The translations under genes and the position numbers were made by a program. Shown here one piece after another: positions 17,618 to 24,840 of a DNA stretch of 64,000 nt. Source of the stretch: Bacillota bacterium (lineage in GTDB: Bacteria; Bacillota; Clostridia; Acetivibrionales; DSM-1351); NCBI GenBank assembly GCA_023391425.1, contig JAEWAX010000098.1:1-64000 (forward strand). The letters run 5' to 3'. Within the stretch, counting starts at the first letter, position 1. The number at the start of each line of letters is the position of its first letter. The notes under the pieces were generated by a model. The model was not told the DNA's origin. It ran no database searches and saw only the letters and a list, made by a program, of their open reading frames with translations.

Positions 17618-17704
17618 AAAGTGTCACCTCCTTTTGCTTCTCGCTTTACTCTCCATCTCACGATGTCGGTATTAGTTCGCTCCTTGTTATTTTGTAGCTG
17701 ATAC

Positions 17705-18235
17705 CTATTTGATACGCACCCATCGGTGACTTACCAATAGTAAAGCAACAAGTAATAATGCCAAAACGGTGAATACCGCAGCAAGTACATTGATAATCTT
17801 ATTAGTCCTGCCATTCAGAGCCTTGAACAGCAAGGCATAAATGCCAATCCCGATTACCCCTCCGAGCGTGTTACTAAGCACGTCAGTGATGTCAGCTCTG
17901 CCGATTGCGAAAATAAATTGTATTATTTCGAAGACAAAAGTTAAGCCAGCAATTGCTAGAATCTTTTTCACAAAAGACCACCGGGCTCTAAGCATACAAA
18001 TATAGATTCCCAAAGGTATGAAAGCGAGAATGTTAGCTCTGATTTCACTGAAGCGAATAACGCTGTTGTCATCGAAAGACCCTAGAAGCGGAATCAAATT
18101 GATAATTCGTCCTTCATTCATATCCGGTATGGAAAACTGCAGTTTGAAGAGAATCAACCATGTTAATGCCAGCAAATATATTACTAATAACACAAATGTA
18201 AGCGTGTTTCGTTTTTCTAATTTCAGATTTTCCAT
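17705..18235 (-). CDS. VanZ-family membrane protein
   Basis: About 176 residues from ATG 18235 (AAGGA 11 bases upstream; GTG 18244 lies too close to it). Five transmembrane helices and the VanZ core are visible: NLIPLLGSF, RANILAFIPLGIYICML and IQFIFAIGRADITDVLSNTLGGVIGIGIY. VanZ-like proteins confer low-level teicoplanin resistance in some settings; here only membership is supported. It is cargo of the mntH element and G+C-richer than host genes. Confidence 0.88.
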   Translation of the reverse strand: MENLKLEKRNTLTFVLLVIYLLALTWLILFKLQFSIPDMNEGRIINLIPLLGSFDDNSVIRFSEIRANILAFIPLGIYICMLRARWSFVKKILAIAGLTFVFEIIQFIFAIGRADITDVLSNTLGGVIGIGIYALLFKALNGRTNKIINVLAAVFTVLALLLVALLLVSHRWVRIK

Positions 18236-18453
18236 ATCAATCACATTCCTTAATGATTACTTTTATAGTACTATCTTCAGGCACAACAGCAAGACCAAAA
18301 GGAGAAAAAATGCGAAAATGATGCAATTTTGCACAATCCAATGCCCACATCACGAGGGTTAGGTGATTTTGTAATTGAATTAGTTTTATCAACTCTTGTA
18401 AGCACTAACTATCAGAGAAAACAATATTTTATTTCTTTTATTAAATTTGATCT

Positions 18454-19290
18454 CTACATCTGAAAACATAGTACTAATCTCCTCACTTCGCTCAGCAAAT
18501 GTCCAAGTTGTGTGCAAGTATTCTTACTATCAGTTCCAACTGCTGCAAATATGTCATCTACCTTACTTTTATAGTTGAAGGGGTGAATATCAAATTTGTC
18601 AATCATTTTAACTGCCTTTTTTTCATTCAGGCAATATTCCTTATTTAGTGCAAACAGGACCTGATTCAGAGCCGATATTGACCGGACAACATGAGCAGTT
18701 ACATAATAAATATCGTCTTTATCAATGTTGTTTTCTGCCATTCGTAAGGAAAATTCCGCTTCAAACGAAAATAAGTTAATAAGTGCTTTTTGTAGTTCAA
18801 CTGGATACTGCTCAGCTATTCGCTTCATCGCAGACACGCTTTTGTTCTTTTCCCATAAAACTTTGCTTATGGCTAATTCGCCCATATACATAACATTTAT
18901 ATAAGCATGGGGATGCCCGGTCTGGTAATGCAAGGTAACAACCCCTTTTCTGCCTTCCTCGATGACCTTTTCTACTCTCGTAATATCGCGCAGGATAAAA
19001 TCTACGGAACAGCCATCAATGGTAAGCCAGCCGCCGCCGTTAACCCATTTGCCCCATCCTCCTGGTGGCGAAATAAGATTCGCTCGGTGTTCATTGTCAA
19101 CTGCTTGTGCCGCTTTGTTAAGGGCATCGATGTCGAGCATCGGACCATCGTAATAAATGCCAATGTCAATATCCGAGGATGGGGAATGCGTGCCTCTGGC
19201 GCGCGAACCGCCAAGTACAATTGCTTTGATGCCTGATACTGTTGATAAAACAGTCACAATTTTATCCAGAATGGTTTTGATTTTATTCAT
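18454..19290 (-). CDS. nucleotidyltransferase (aminoglycoside-adenylyltransferase-like)
   Basis: 278 residues. The polymerase-beta fold signature is clear: IKAIVLGGSRARGTHSPSSDIDIGIYY (GS plus D-x-D catalytic residues, about residues 25-48), with a third acidic residue in CSVDFILRDI. The C-terminal part is helical, as in antibiotic nucleotidyltransferases. Transfer of AMP to a small molecule, possibly an antibiotic, is plausible, but the substrate is not determinable. Cargo of the mntH element. Confidence 0.8.
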   Translation of the reverse strand: MNKIKTILDKIVTVLSTVSGIKAIVLGGSRARGTHSPSSDIDIGIYYDGPMLDIDALNKAAQAVDNEHRANLISPPGGWGKWVNGGGWLTIDGCSVDFILRDITRVEKVIEEGRKGVVTLHYQTGHPHAYINVMYMGELAISKVLWEKNKSVSAMKRIAEQYPVELQKALINLFSFEAEFSLRMAENNIDKDDIYYVTAHVVRSISALNQVLFALNKEYCLNEKKAVKMIDKFDIHPFNYKSKVDDIFAAVGTDSKNTCTQLGHLLSEVRRLVLCFQM

Positions 19291-19363
19291 ATAATTCGCC
19301 TCTACTATTCATTATTGCGTTGTTAATTAATTTTAGGTGCCTGTTTAATATTATAGCTAGAAT

Positions 19364-19729
19364 TTAACCTCTTTTATTAATTTCACCTGTTATCAATGAT
19401 TTTGAAATGCATATTGCTTTTATCATCTTCTTAAGGCGGGTATGATGAGAGGTACCTTCCGCAAATTTCTGCTGCGCTTTTTCACATTTGCTGATAATCG
19501 AAGACAAGGGTCGTAGTGCTTCTATCAATTCTTCTTTTGTATATTTGTCCATAACATTTTGATCCGTTATCAATAGTTTTGAAATATACAATGCTTCTAT
19601 CCTATTCCTAAGGAGTGTGTGCTGAGGGGTACTGTGCACAAATTTTAGCTGTGCCTTTTCACATTTACTGATAGTTGAAGATACAACTTGTAGCGCTTCT
19701 ACCAATTCTTCTCTTGTATATTTCTCCAT
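19364..19729 (-). CDS. hypothetical protein made of two near-identical ~59-residue repeats
   Basis: 121 residues consisting of a head-to-tail duplication. Repeat 1 (1-59) begins MEKYTREELVEALQVVSS; repeat 2 (60-121) begins MDKYTKEELIEALRPLSS. Both contain ISKCEKAQ-x-KF and end in ISK-x-LIT. Each unit looks like two or three amphipathic helices. I do not recognise the family. The internal Met at residue 60 suggests fusion of two tandem copies. It lies between the nucleotidyltransferase and rph on the same strand. Confidence 0.65.
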   Translation of the reverse strand: MEKYTREELVEALQVVSSTISKCEKAQLKFVHSTPQHTLLRNRIEALYISKLLITDQNVMDKYTKEELIEALRPLSSIISKCEKAQQKFAEGTSHHTRLKKMIKAICISKSLITGEINKRG

Positions 19730-19942
19730 ATCATTTTACCTGGAAATTCCTGTATCTCTTTCTGTTAATTAAATAACTTTATTGTATATAATCATAATAA
19801 TACGCATTCTATAAGAATACCACAATATAACCTGATGCATAGTGTTTTTTGAATGTCATCCTCATGGATCCTCAATGTCTCTATGAAGCTCCCCAAAAAA
19901 CAGGGTCAAAAATCGCAGTTTTTCGCCTCAATTTCAAACGTT

Positions 19943-19963
19943 GGGGAAGACAGCATCTTCCCC
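19943..19963 (-). terminator. hairpin immediately after rph
   Basis: GGGGAAGA-CAGCA-TCTTCCCC, a perfect 8-bp stem directly after the rph stop codon at 19965. There is no strong T-run on the minus strand, so it may protect the 3' end rather than terminate by itself. Confidence 0.5.
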
Positions 19964-19964
19964 A

Positions 19965-22577
19965 TTATAAGATTTCTACATATCCGTCCGTTCCATTTAC
20001 CCGGATTCTCTGTCCGTCTTTGATTAGCTTGGTAGCATTCTCTACTCCAATAACTGCCGGTAAGCCATATTCACGTGCGATAACTGCTCCATGTGTATTC
20101 AGTCCGCCTACTTCTGTTATCAGGCCTTTTATGGATACAAACAGTGGTGTCCAGCTTGGGTCAGTAAACTTTGTTACTAATATATCTCCATCTTCCAGAT
20201 CAGCATCTTTCATGTCCAAGATGACACGTGCTCTTCCCTCTATAACTCCAGGAGAGACAGAAAGACCTGCAATAGCTTCAGCTGGGAGATTTTCTTGTTT
20301 GTACACACCTACAATGATTTCACCATCAGACGTGATAACACGTGGGGGAGTAAGTTTTTCATATAATCTGTACTCTTCTTGCCCTTTACTGATGATTTGG
20401 TAATCCAGTTTATTTGTGCGTACAACTTCGCGAAGCTCTTCAAAAGTGAGATAGTATATATCTTCTTTTTCATGGATAACGTTGGCTTGCACAAGCCTTT
20501 CTGCTTCTTTCAGTAAGGCCTGCTTATAAACAAAGTAGCGACTAACGATACCGTATTTGGGATATTCACGATAACCGCTGAAATTCCGGATAATGTCAAT
20601 TACTCTTTTCACTTCCTTGGCTTTTTGTTCACCATTTGGTAATTGCTGCAATCGTTCTAGTAACTTTTGTTCCTTTTTCAAAGCTACCTGCTGTCCTTGC
20701 TCAAACTTCCGTTTACCAGCATTAGGCTCAAAGTTTTTAATGTTCTTTAGAATCATGGGTATAAGTGTAATTGGTTTTTCGCTCCAACGAGGTTTAGTAA
20801 TATCAATTTCTCCGGCACATCTCATTCCATATTTGTTGAGATAATTATTGATTGCGTCTCTGGCTTTCTGTCCGCCATCAAACTTAACCATTTCATCCAA
20901 AAAGTTATCATCTTTTACGTGTTGTAAATAATCTATTATTTCAGGATAAGGACGAATCACATCTGCGATATCCAATAACTCTAAACCCATTTCTGAAGTA
21001 GTGTTGTTTTGCAAAGATTGAGAGAGAGTGCCTGCTACGTTTTTTTCACCTAACCATTCATTTATTTTCTCATTAATCCATGATGTAGCATTTGCGACAG
21101 TCATAATCACAGCCATACTTTGTGGGTCAAAAGAAATTTTCTTTAACTCCTGAAAATCTTCCTGAAGAAAATCAAACAACTCTAACCCAGATTTCGTTTG
21201 GATGTTTAGTTTTAACGCTTCTATGGATGTTTGACTTTTTTTAATTAAATCAGAAACAATTTTCGGATCGTTTTCAATTTGTGCTTGAAAACCCTCCGAT
21301 GACATATCTTTATTATTTTTACCGAGACCCTGTTCTTTCTTATCATTTGGTAAACATTTTATAAAATCCCGCTCTATGATTGTTATAAGTGCATCTTTTA
21401 TGAGCGGATCGTGCTGTCCCATATTGTTTAATAACATTTCTCTACTGCCAGGCGAAGCAAGCATATGGGCAACATCAACAAACTGCCTTCCACCGGCTTT
21501 AAACATAGTTCCGGCTGATGTTAACTGCCGGAAAGACAGTCCCAATGGTTTCAAGGCGTCAGTCATCATTTGTTGATGCCCGACAGATATATAAACGTGA
21601 TTTTCTTCATCATCTGCTTCAGGGATGGGATATAAAGTTGTAATTGGCCGACTTTGGACAATGTAAAATATATCATCACCCAAACACCATTCGATGTCCT
21701 GGGGACAACCAAAATGTTCTTCAACCTTTCTACCCATGCTCTCAAGCTGCAAAATCTGTTCGTCCGTCAGTGCCTGCTTATTCTGCAACTCAAGCTCAAC
21801 CGACTGTTCTTTCGTTCCGCCATCTTTTAAGGCATAAATAGCCAGCTTCTTGGTGGATATCTTCTTGTAGATAACCTTGCCGCTCTGCACTTTGTAGATA
21901 TCAGCATTCACCAGACCCGAGACCAATGCCTCACCAAGTCCGAAGCTGGCATCGATAGACAACACCTTTCGATTGCCCGTAACAGGATCGGCAGTAAACA
22001 GAATTCCTGCCACCTGTGGGAAGACCATCTTCTGAACAACTACAGAAAGGCTTACTTTACGGTGGTCGAAGCCGTTTTGTATGCGGTAAGTTACTGCCCT
22101 CTCAGTAAATAGCGATGCCCAACATTTGCTGATATGCTTTAGTATTGCCTCCTTTCCGATAATGTTCAAATACGTATCCTGCTGGCCTGCAAAGGAGGCC
22201 GTCGGCAAATCCTCTGCAGTTGCGCTGGATCGCACTGCATAGGCAGTATTTGCATCCAGCCTGGAGAGGAAGCAGGTGATATCTTCATTAATATCCTCAG
22301 GGATAACTATCCCTTCGATGACTCTACGAATTTCACCGCTAAGTCTACTGATTTTATCCTGGTCTTCCACCTTTAAAAGCGATAAATGATTAAGCAATTT
22401 ATTAATTGACGACGTTTCCCCAATGATTCTTTTAAAGGCTTCAGTAGTAATACAAAAGCCATCTGGTACGCTTATTCCTTCAATCCCGGAAAGTTCCCCC
22501 AGGTTCGCACCTTTCCCCCCAACAACCATGAGTTTAGCTTTATCAATGTCCTGAAAACCAAGTACATATATACCCAT
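19965..22577 (-). CDS. rph: rifamycin-inactivating phosphotransferase (Rph)
   Basis: 870 residues from ATG 22577 (AAGGTGGG upstream). The order is that of Rph: an N-terminal ATP-grasp domain (VVGGKGANLGEL, AVRSSATAEDLPTASFAGQQDT, GILFTADPVTGNR), a central rifamycin-binding domain, and a C-terminal swivelling His domain with LNTHGAVIAREYGLPAV, putting the phospho-acceptor His near residue 829. The enzyme transfers the beta-phosphate of ATP to a hydroxyl of rifamycins. Length matches Listeria-type Rph (about 867). PEP synthase is a relative, but it lacks this domain order and size. It is cargo of the mntH element, with no partner gene evident. Confidence 0.9.
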   Translation of the reverse strand: MGIYVLGFQDIDKAKLMVVGGKGANLGELSGIEGISVPDGFCITTEAFKRIIGETSSINKLLNHLSLLKVEDQDKISRLSGEIRRVIEGIVIPEDINEDITCFLSRLDANTAYAVRSSATAEDLPTASFAGQQDTYLNIIGKEAILKHISKCWASLFTERAVTYRIQNGFDHRKVSLSVVVQKMVFPQVAGILFTADPVTGNRKVLSIDASFGLGEALVSGLVNADIYKVQSGKVIYKKISTKKLAIYALKDGGTKEQSVELELQNKQALTDEQILQLESMGRKVEEHFGCPQDIEWCLGDDIFYIVQSRPITTLYPIPEADDEENHVYISVGHQQMMTDALKPLGLSFRQLTSAGTMFKAGGRQFVDVAHMLASPGSREMLLNNMGQHDPLIKDALITIIERDFIKCLPNDKKEQGLGKNNKDMSSEGFQAQIENDPKIVSDLIKKSQTSIEALKLNIQTKSGLELFDFLQEDFQELKKISFDPQSMAVIMTVANATSWINEKINEWLGEKNVAGTLSQSLQNNTTSEMGLELLDIADVIRPYPEIIDYLQHVKDDNFLDEMVKFDGGQKARDAINNYLNKYGMRCAGEIDITKPRWSEKPITLIPMILKNIKNFEPNAGKRKFEQGQQVALKKEQKLLERLQQLPNGEQKAKEVKRVIDIIRNFSGYREYPKYGIVSRYFVYKQALLKEAERLVQANVIHEKEDIYYLTFEELREVVRTNKLDYQIISKGQEEYRLYEKLTPPRVITSDGEIIVGVYKQENLPAEAIAGLSVSPGVIEGRARVILDMKDADLEDGDILVTKFTDPSWTPLFVSIKGLITEVGGLNTHGAVIAREYGLPAVIGVENATKLIKDGQRIRVNGTDGYVEIL

Positions 22578-22767
22578 ATTTCCCACCTTTCGCAATACTC
22601 GCCACAGAAATTTAAATTGCCATCCTTTAAGCTAAAACGATTTACCGGCGTTATCATACTAGCCTATAGTGTACCTTTGGCATAAACTCTTTATCCATTT
22701 ACTTGTTATTGCATTATAGCATTAGTAAATGAGAACAAATAGTCTACATTTACGATTTTATATATGT

Positions 22768-22883
22768 TATAATTAAAGTGAAGAAGAGTATTTTTATTTG
22801 ACTAAGGACTGCGATAATATTCTAAATAAAAAATTTATTTATGAAAAACTTTAATTTATGAGACCTTTTATAGGTCTTTTTTT
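22768..22883 (+). ncRNA. candidate short leader RNA or sRNA (promoter to terminator)
   Basis: TGTTATAAT at 22765-22773 is an extended -10 box. About 85 bases later AGACCT-TTTAT-AGGTCT followed by TTTTTTT (22861-22883) forms a textbook intrinsic terminator. The transcript would be about 100 nt and end 163 bases before the small ORF/recombinase genes. It could be an attenuated leader for the recombination module or an independent small RNA. Confidence 0.4.
22861..22883 (+). terminator. intrinsic terminator upstream of the recombinase module
   Basis: Six-bp stem AGACCT/AGGTCT with a five-base loop and a seven-T tail on the plus strand. No plus-strand gene precedes it, hence the leader/sRNA interpretation. 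Confidence 0.6.
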
Positions 22884-23046
22884 GTTGTCTATTTTATCAA
22901 TATTGGGGAGAAATAATCTCTTTTAAAAGCAGTTTAACTATTTTTTACGCTATTTATTAAATTTGTTTATTTAATGACATATAGCACAAAAAAATAATCA
23001 ATAAGACAAGTACTATTTTTCATATAAATTATATGGGGTGATTAAA

Positions 23047-23196
23047 ATGAGTAAAAAAAATATACCTGCTCAATACACCATAGTTTCAGAGTACAATCCT
23101 TCCGGAAAAGATTTTCAACAACTTGCTAATGAGAGTTTCAGATGTTACTTAGAAAATACTTTTAAAAATAAATTATGCTACCTACCAAAAACATAA
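23047..23196 (+). CDS. small ORF upstream of the serine recombinase
   Basis: 49 codons, MSKKNIPAQYTIVSEYNPSG..., ending YLPKT. ATATGGGGTG lies just upstream of the ATG. It is hydrophilic, with a helical FQQLANESFRCYLENTF segment. It sits 54 bases before the recombinase, and its last codons form one arm of a 17-bp perfect hairpin. Small basic proteins next to large serine recombinases are sometimes directionality factors, and that is a possible role here. No homologue is recognised by eye. Confidence 0.55.
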   Translation: MSKKNIPAQYTIVSEYNPSGKDFQQLANESFRCYLENTFKNKLCYLPKT

Positions 23197-23217
23197 TATG
23201 ATGTTTTTGGTAGGTAG
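23178..23217 (+). promoter_or_regulatory. 17-bp perfect inverted repeat between small ORF and recombinase
   Basis: CTACCTACCAAAAACAT, six-base loop AATATG, then its exact reverse complement. It overlaps the stop of the small ORF and has no T-run, so it is a weak terminator candidate. It is better read as an RNA or DNA regulatory structure. Its arm motif CTACCTACCAAA recurs at 11086-11097 inside the left end of the element. Confidence 0.6.
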
Positions 23218-23250
23218 TTATCAGCAATAACTAGGAAAGGATGAACAGAA

Positions 23251-24840
23251 ATGTATAACCCAGCTGGTAACTATATTGAAAAAGAAAATGATTATTTTAA
23301 CGTTGGCATATATGCCCGTCTATCGAGAGAGGATGATGCATCTTATAGTGTAGAAAACCAAATAAAATTACTTAAGCCAATAGTTTTGAGTAATTCAAAT
23401 TGGACTTTGATAGATATATATTTTGATGACGGTGTATCAGGAACGACATTTGATAGACCTGATTTTAACAGGCTGATGGATGACGTAAATACTAAGAAGG
23501 TAAATCTTATAATCTTAAAAGATCTATCTAGATTAGGGAGAAATTTATATGAATCAGAAAAGTTTTTTGATTATTGTTTATTGAACAATGTGAGAATTAT
23601 TACCGTTAATGATAAAATAGACTCCTTTAATCATGATACTCAAACAAATTTTGTCAGGCCATTAACATGCCTTTTAAACGAAAAATATGCAGCAGATGTT
23701 TCGGCGAATATAAAGAGCATTTTCTCAAATAAAAGGAAGCGTGGTGAATTTATTGGTGCATTTGCACCATATGGTTATCAAAAAGATACTCAAAATAAAA
23801 ACAAGCTCGTTATAAATCCAGAAACATGCGATATAGTCAGAAGAATTTATAAAATGTTTATTGGCGGAGAGAGCTTACATGGAATCTCAACTATATTAAA
23901 TAAAGAACATGTATTATCTCCTGCAAGCTATAAAGTTAGTACAACATTATATAGAGGTGGAAAGACTAAAAGCTTTCTTTGGAATCCGGAAACAATAAAG
24001 GTGATATTGACCAGTCCTACTTATATTGGTTCTGTTTCTCAAGGAAAAACTGAAAAGATCAGTTTTAAAAGAAAAAAATATAAATACATACCTAGGGAAA
24101 ACTGGATAATCGTTGAAAATACTCATGAAGCAATAATATCAAAGGAAGATTTTGAAGTTGTACAGGTCCTTATGAGTAAAAAGAATTATCATAGTAACAA
24201 GGTTATTCAACCACATATATTATCAGGACTAGTTTATTGTGGAGATTGTGGTGAAAAATTAACATTTACCAGAACAGGTAAATACTTTTATACAATGTGC
24301 TCCAAATACAAAAGGTATAGTGAGTGTACAAGACATACATTTTCTGAAGATAAGTTGTATGAAATAATAAAGCATGAGTTAAAGGCCATTGCTCAAAAAT
24401 TTCTAGATATTCACAACTTAACAAATATAGCAAATAATTATAACAAAAATCAAATAAATAGTGATAATGGAAATGCCTTAATTACTGCAAGGAAAGAAAT
24501 AAAAACTATTGAAAATAGGTTAGCTGATATTAAAAGGCATCTTTTAGCAGCGTATCAAGATAAAAGTAATGGAGAATTATCTGTTAGTGATTATCTCGAT
24601 ATTAGTAATTTGTTGGCAGAAGAAAAACAAGGTTTAAATGCAAGATTAGAACTTCTGCATAAGCAACTTGAAACTAACACAAAGCAAGATGATTCTAGTA
24701 AATCTTTACAAAATATAATTGATACCTTTGCGAGTTTTGAATCTTTAGATAGGTTAACAGTAGTAAAGTTAATTAACAAAATTGAAATATTCGAAGACAG
24801 AACTGTAAAGATACATTATAATTTTAAAAATCCATTTTAA
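23251..24840 (+). CDS. large serine recombinase (site-specific integrase)
   Basis: 529 residues, with AGGAAAGG before the ATG. The N-terminal resolvase domain has the catalytic Ser25 in YARLSRED, followed by DDGVSGTTFDRPDFNRL and ILKDLSRLGRN. The recombinase domain contains GAFAPYGYQKD and the W-N-P-E-T-I-K-V-I-L segment. A zinc ribbon, LVYCGDCGEKL with a distal C-x8-C, precedes a C-terminal coiled coil (about residues 400-480). It belongs to the TnpX/phage-type large serine integrases. Its stop codon at 24838-24840 lies 25 bases from the crossover dinucleotide, and it directly abuts the mntH 3' part, so it most likely inserted the element. Confidence 0.95.
   Translation: MYNPAGNYIEKENDYFNVGIYARLSREDDASYSVENQIKLLKPIVLSNSNWTLIDIYFDDGVSGTTFDRPDFNRLMDDVNTKKVNLIILKDLSRLGRNLYESEKFFDYCLLNNVRIITVNDKIDSFNHDTQTNFVRPLTCLLNEKYAADVSANIKSIFSNKRKRGEFIGAFAPYGYQKDTQNKNKLVINPETCDIVRRIYKMFIGGESLHGISTILNKEHVLSPASYKVSTTLYRGGKTKSFLWNPETIKVILTSPTYIGSVSQGKTEKISFKRKKYKYIPRENWIIVENTHEAIISKEDFEVVQVLMSKKNYHSNKVIQPHILSGLVYCGDCGEKLTFTRTGKYFYTMCSKYKRYSECTRHTFSEDKLYEIIKHELKAIAQKFLDIHNLTNIANNYNKNQINSDNGNALITARKEIKTIENRLADIKRHLLAAYQDKSNGELSVSDYLDISNLLAEEKQGLNARLELLHKQLETNTKQDDSSKSLQNIIDTFASFESLDRLTVVKLINKIEIFEDRTVKIHYNFKNPF

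Larger units (their letters stand above)
22578..23046. other. intergenic region between rph and the recombinase module
   Basis: 469 bases. It contains the divergent rph 5' region, an extended -10 promoter with a downstream intrinsic terminator (described separately), and an AT-rich leader before the small ORF at 23047. Confidence 0.5.

Noticed and set aside
19849..20403. 184-codon plus-strand ORF
   Set aside because: It overlaps the 3' end of rph in antisense; rph is clearly the real gene.
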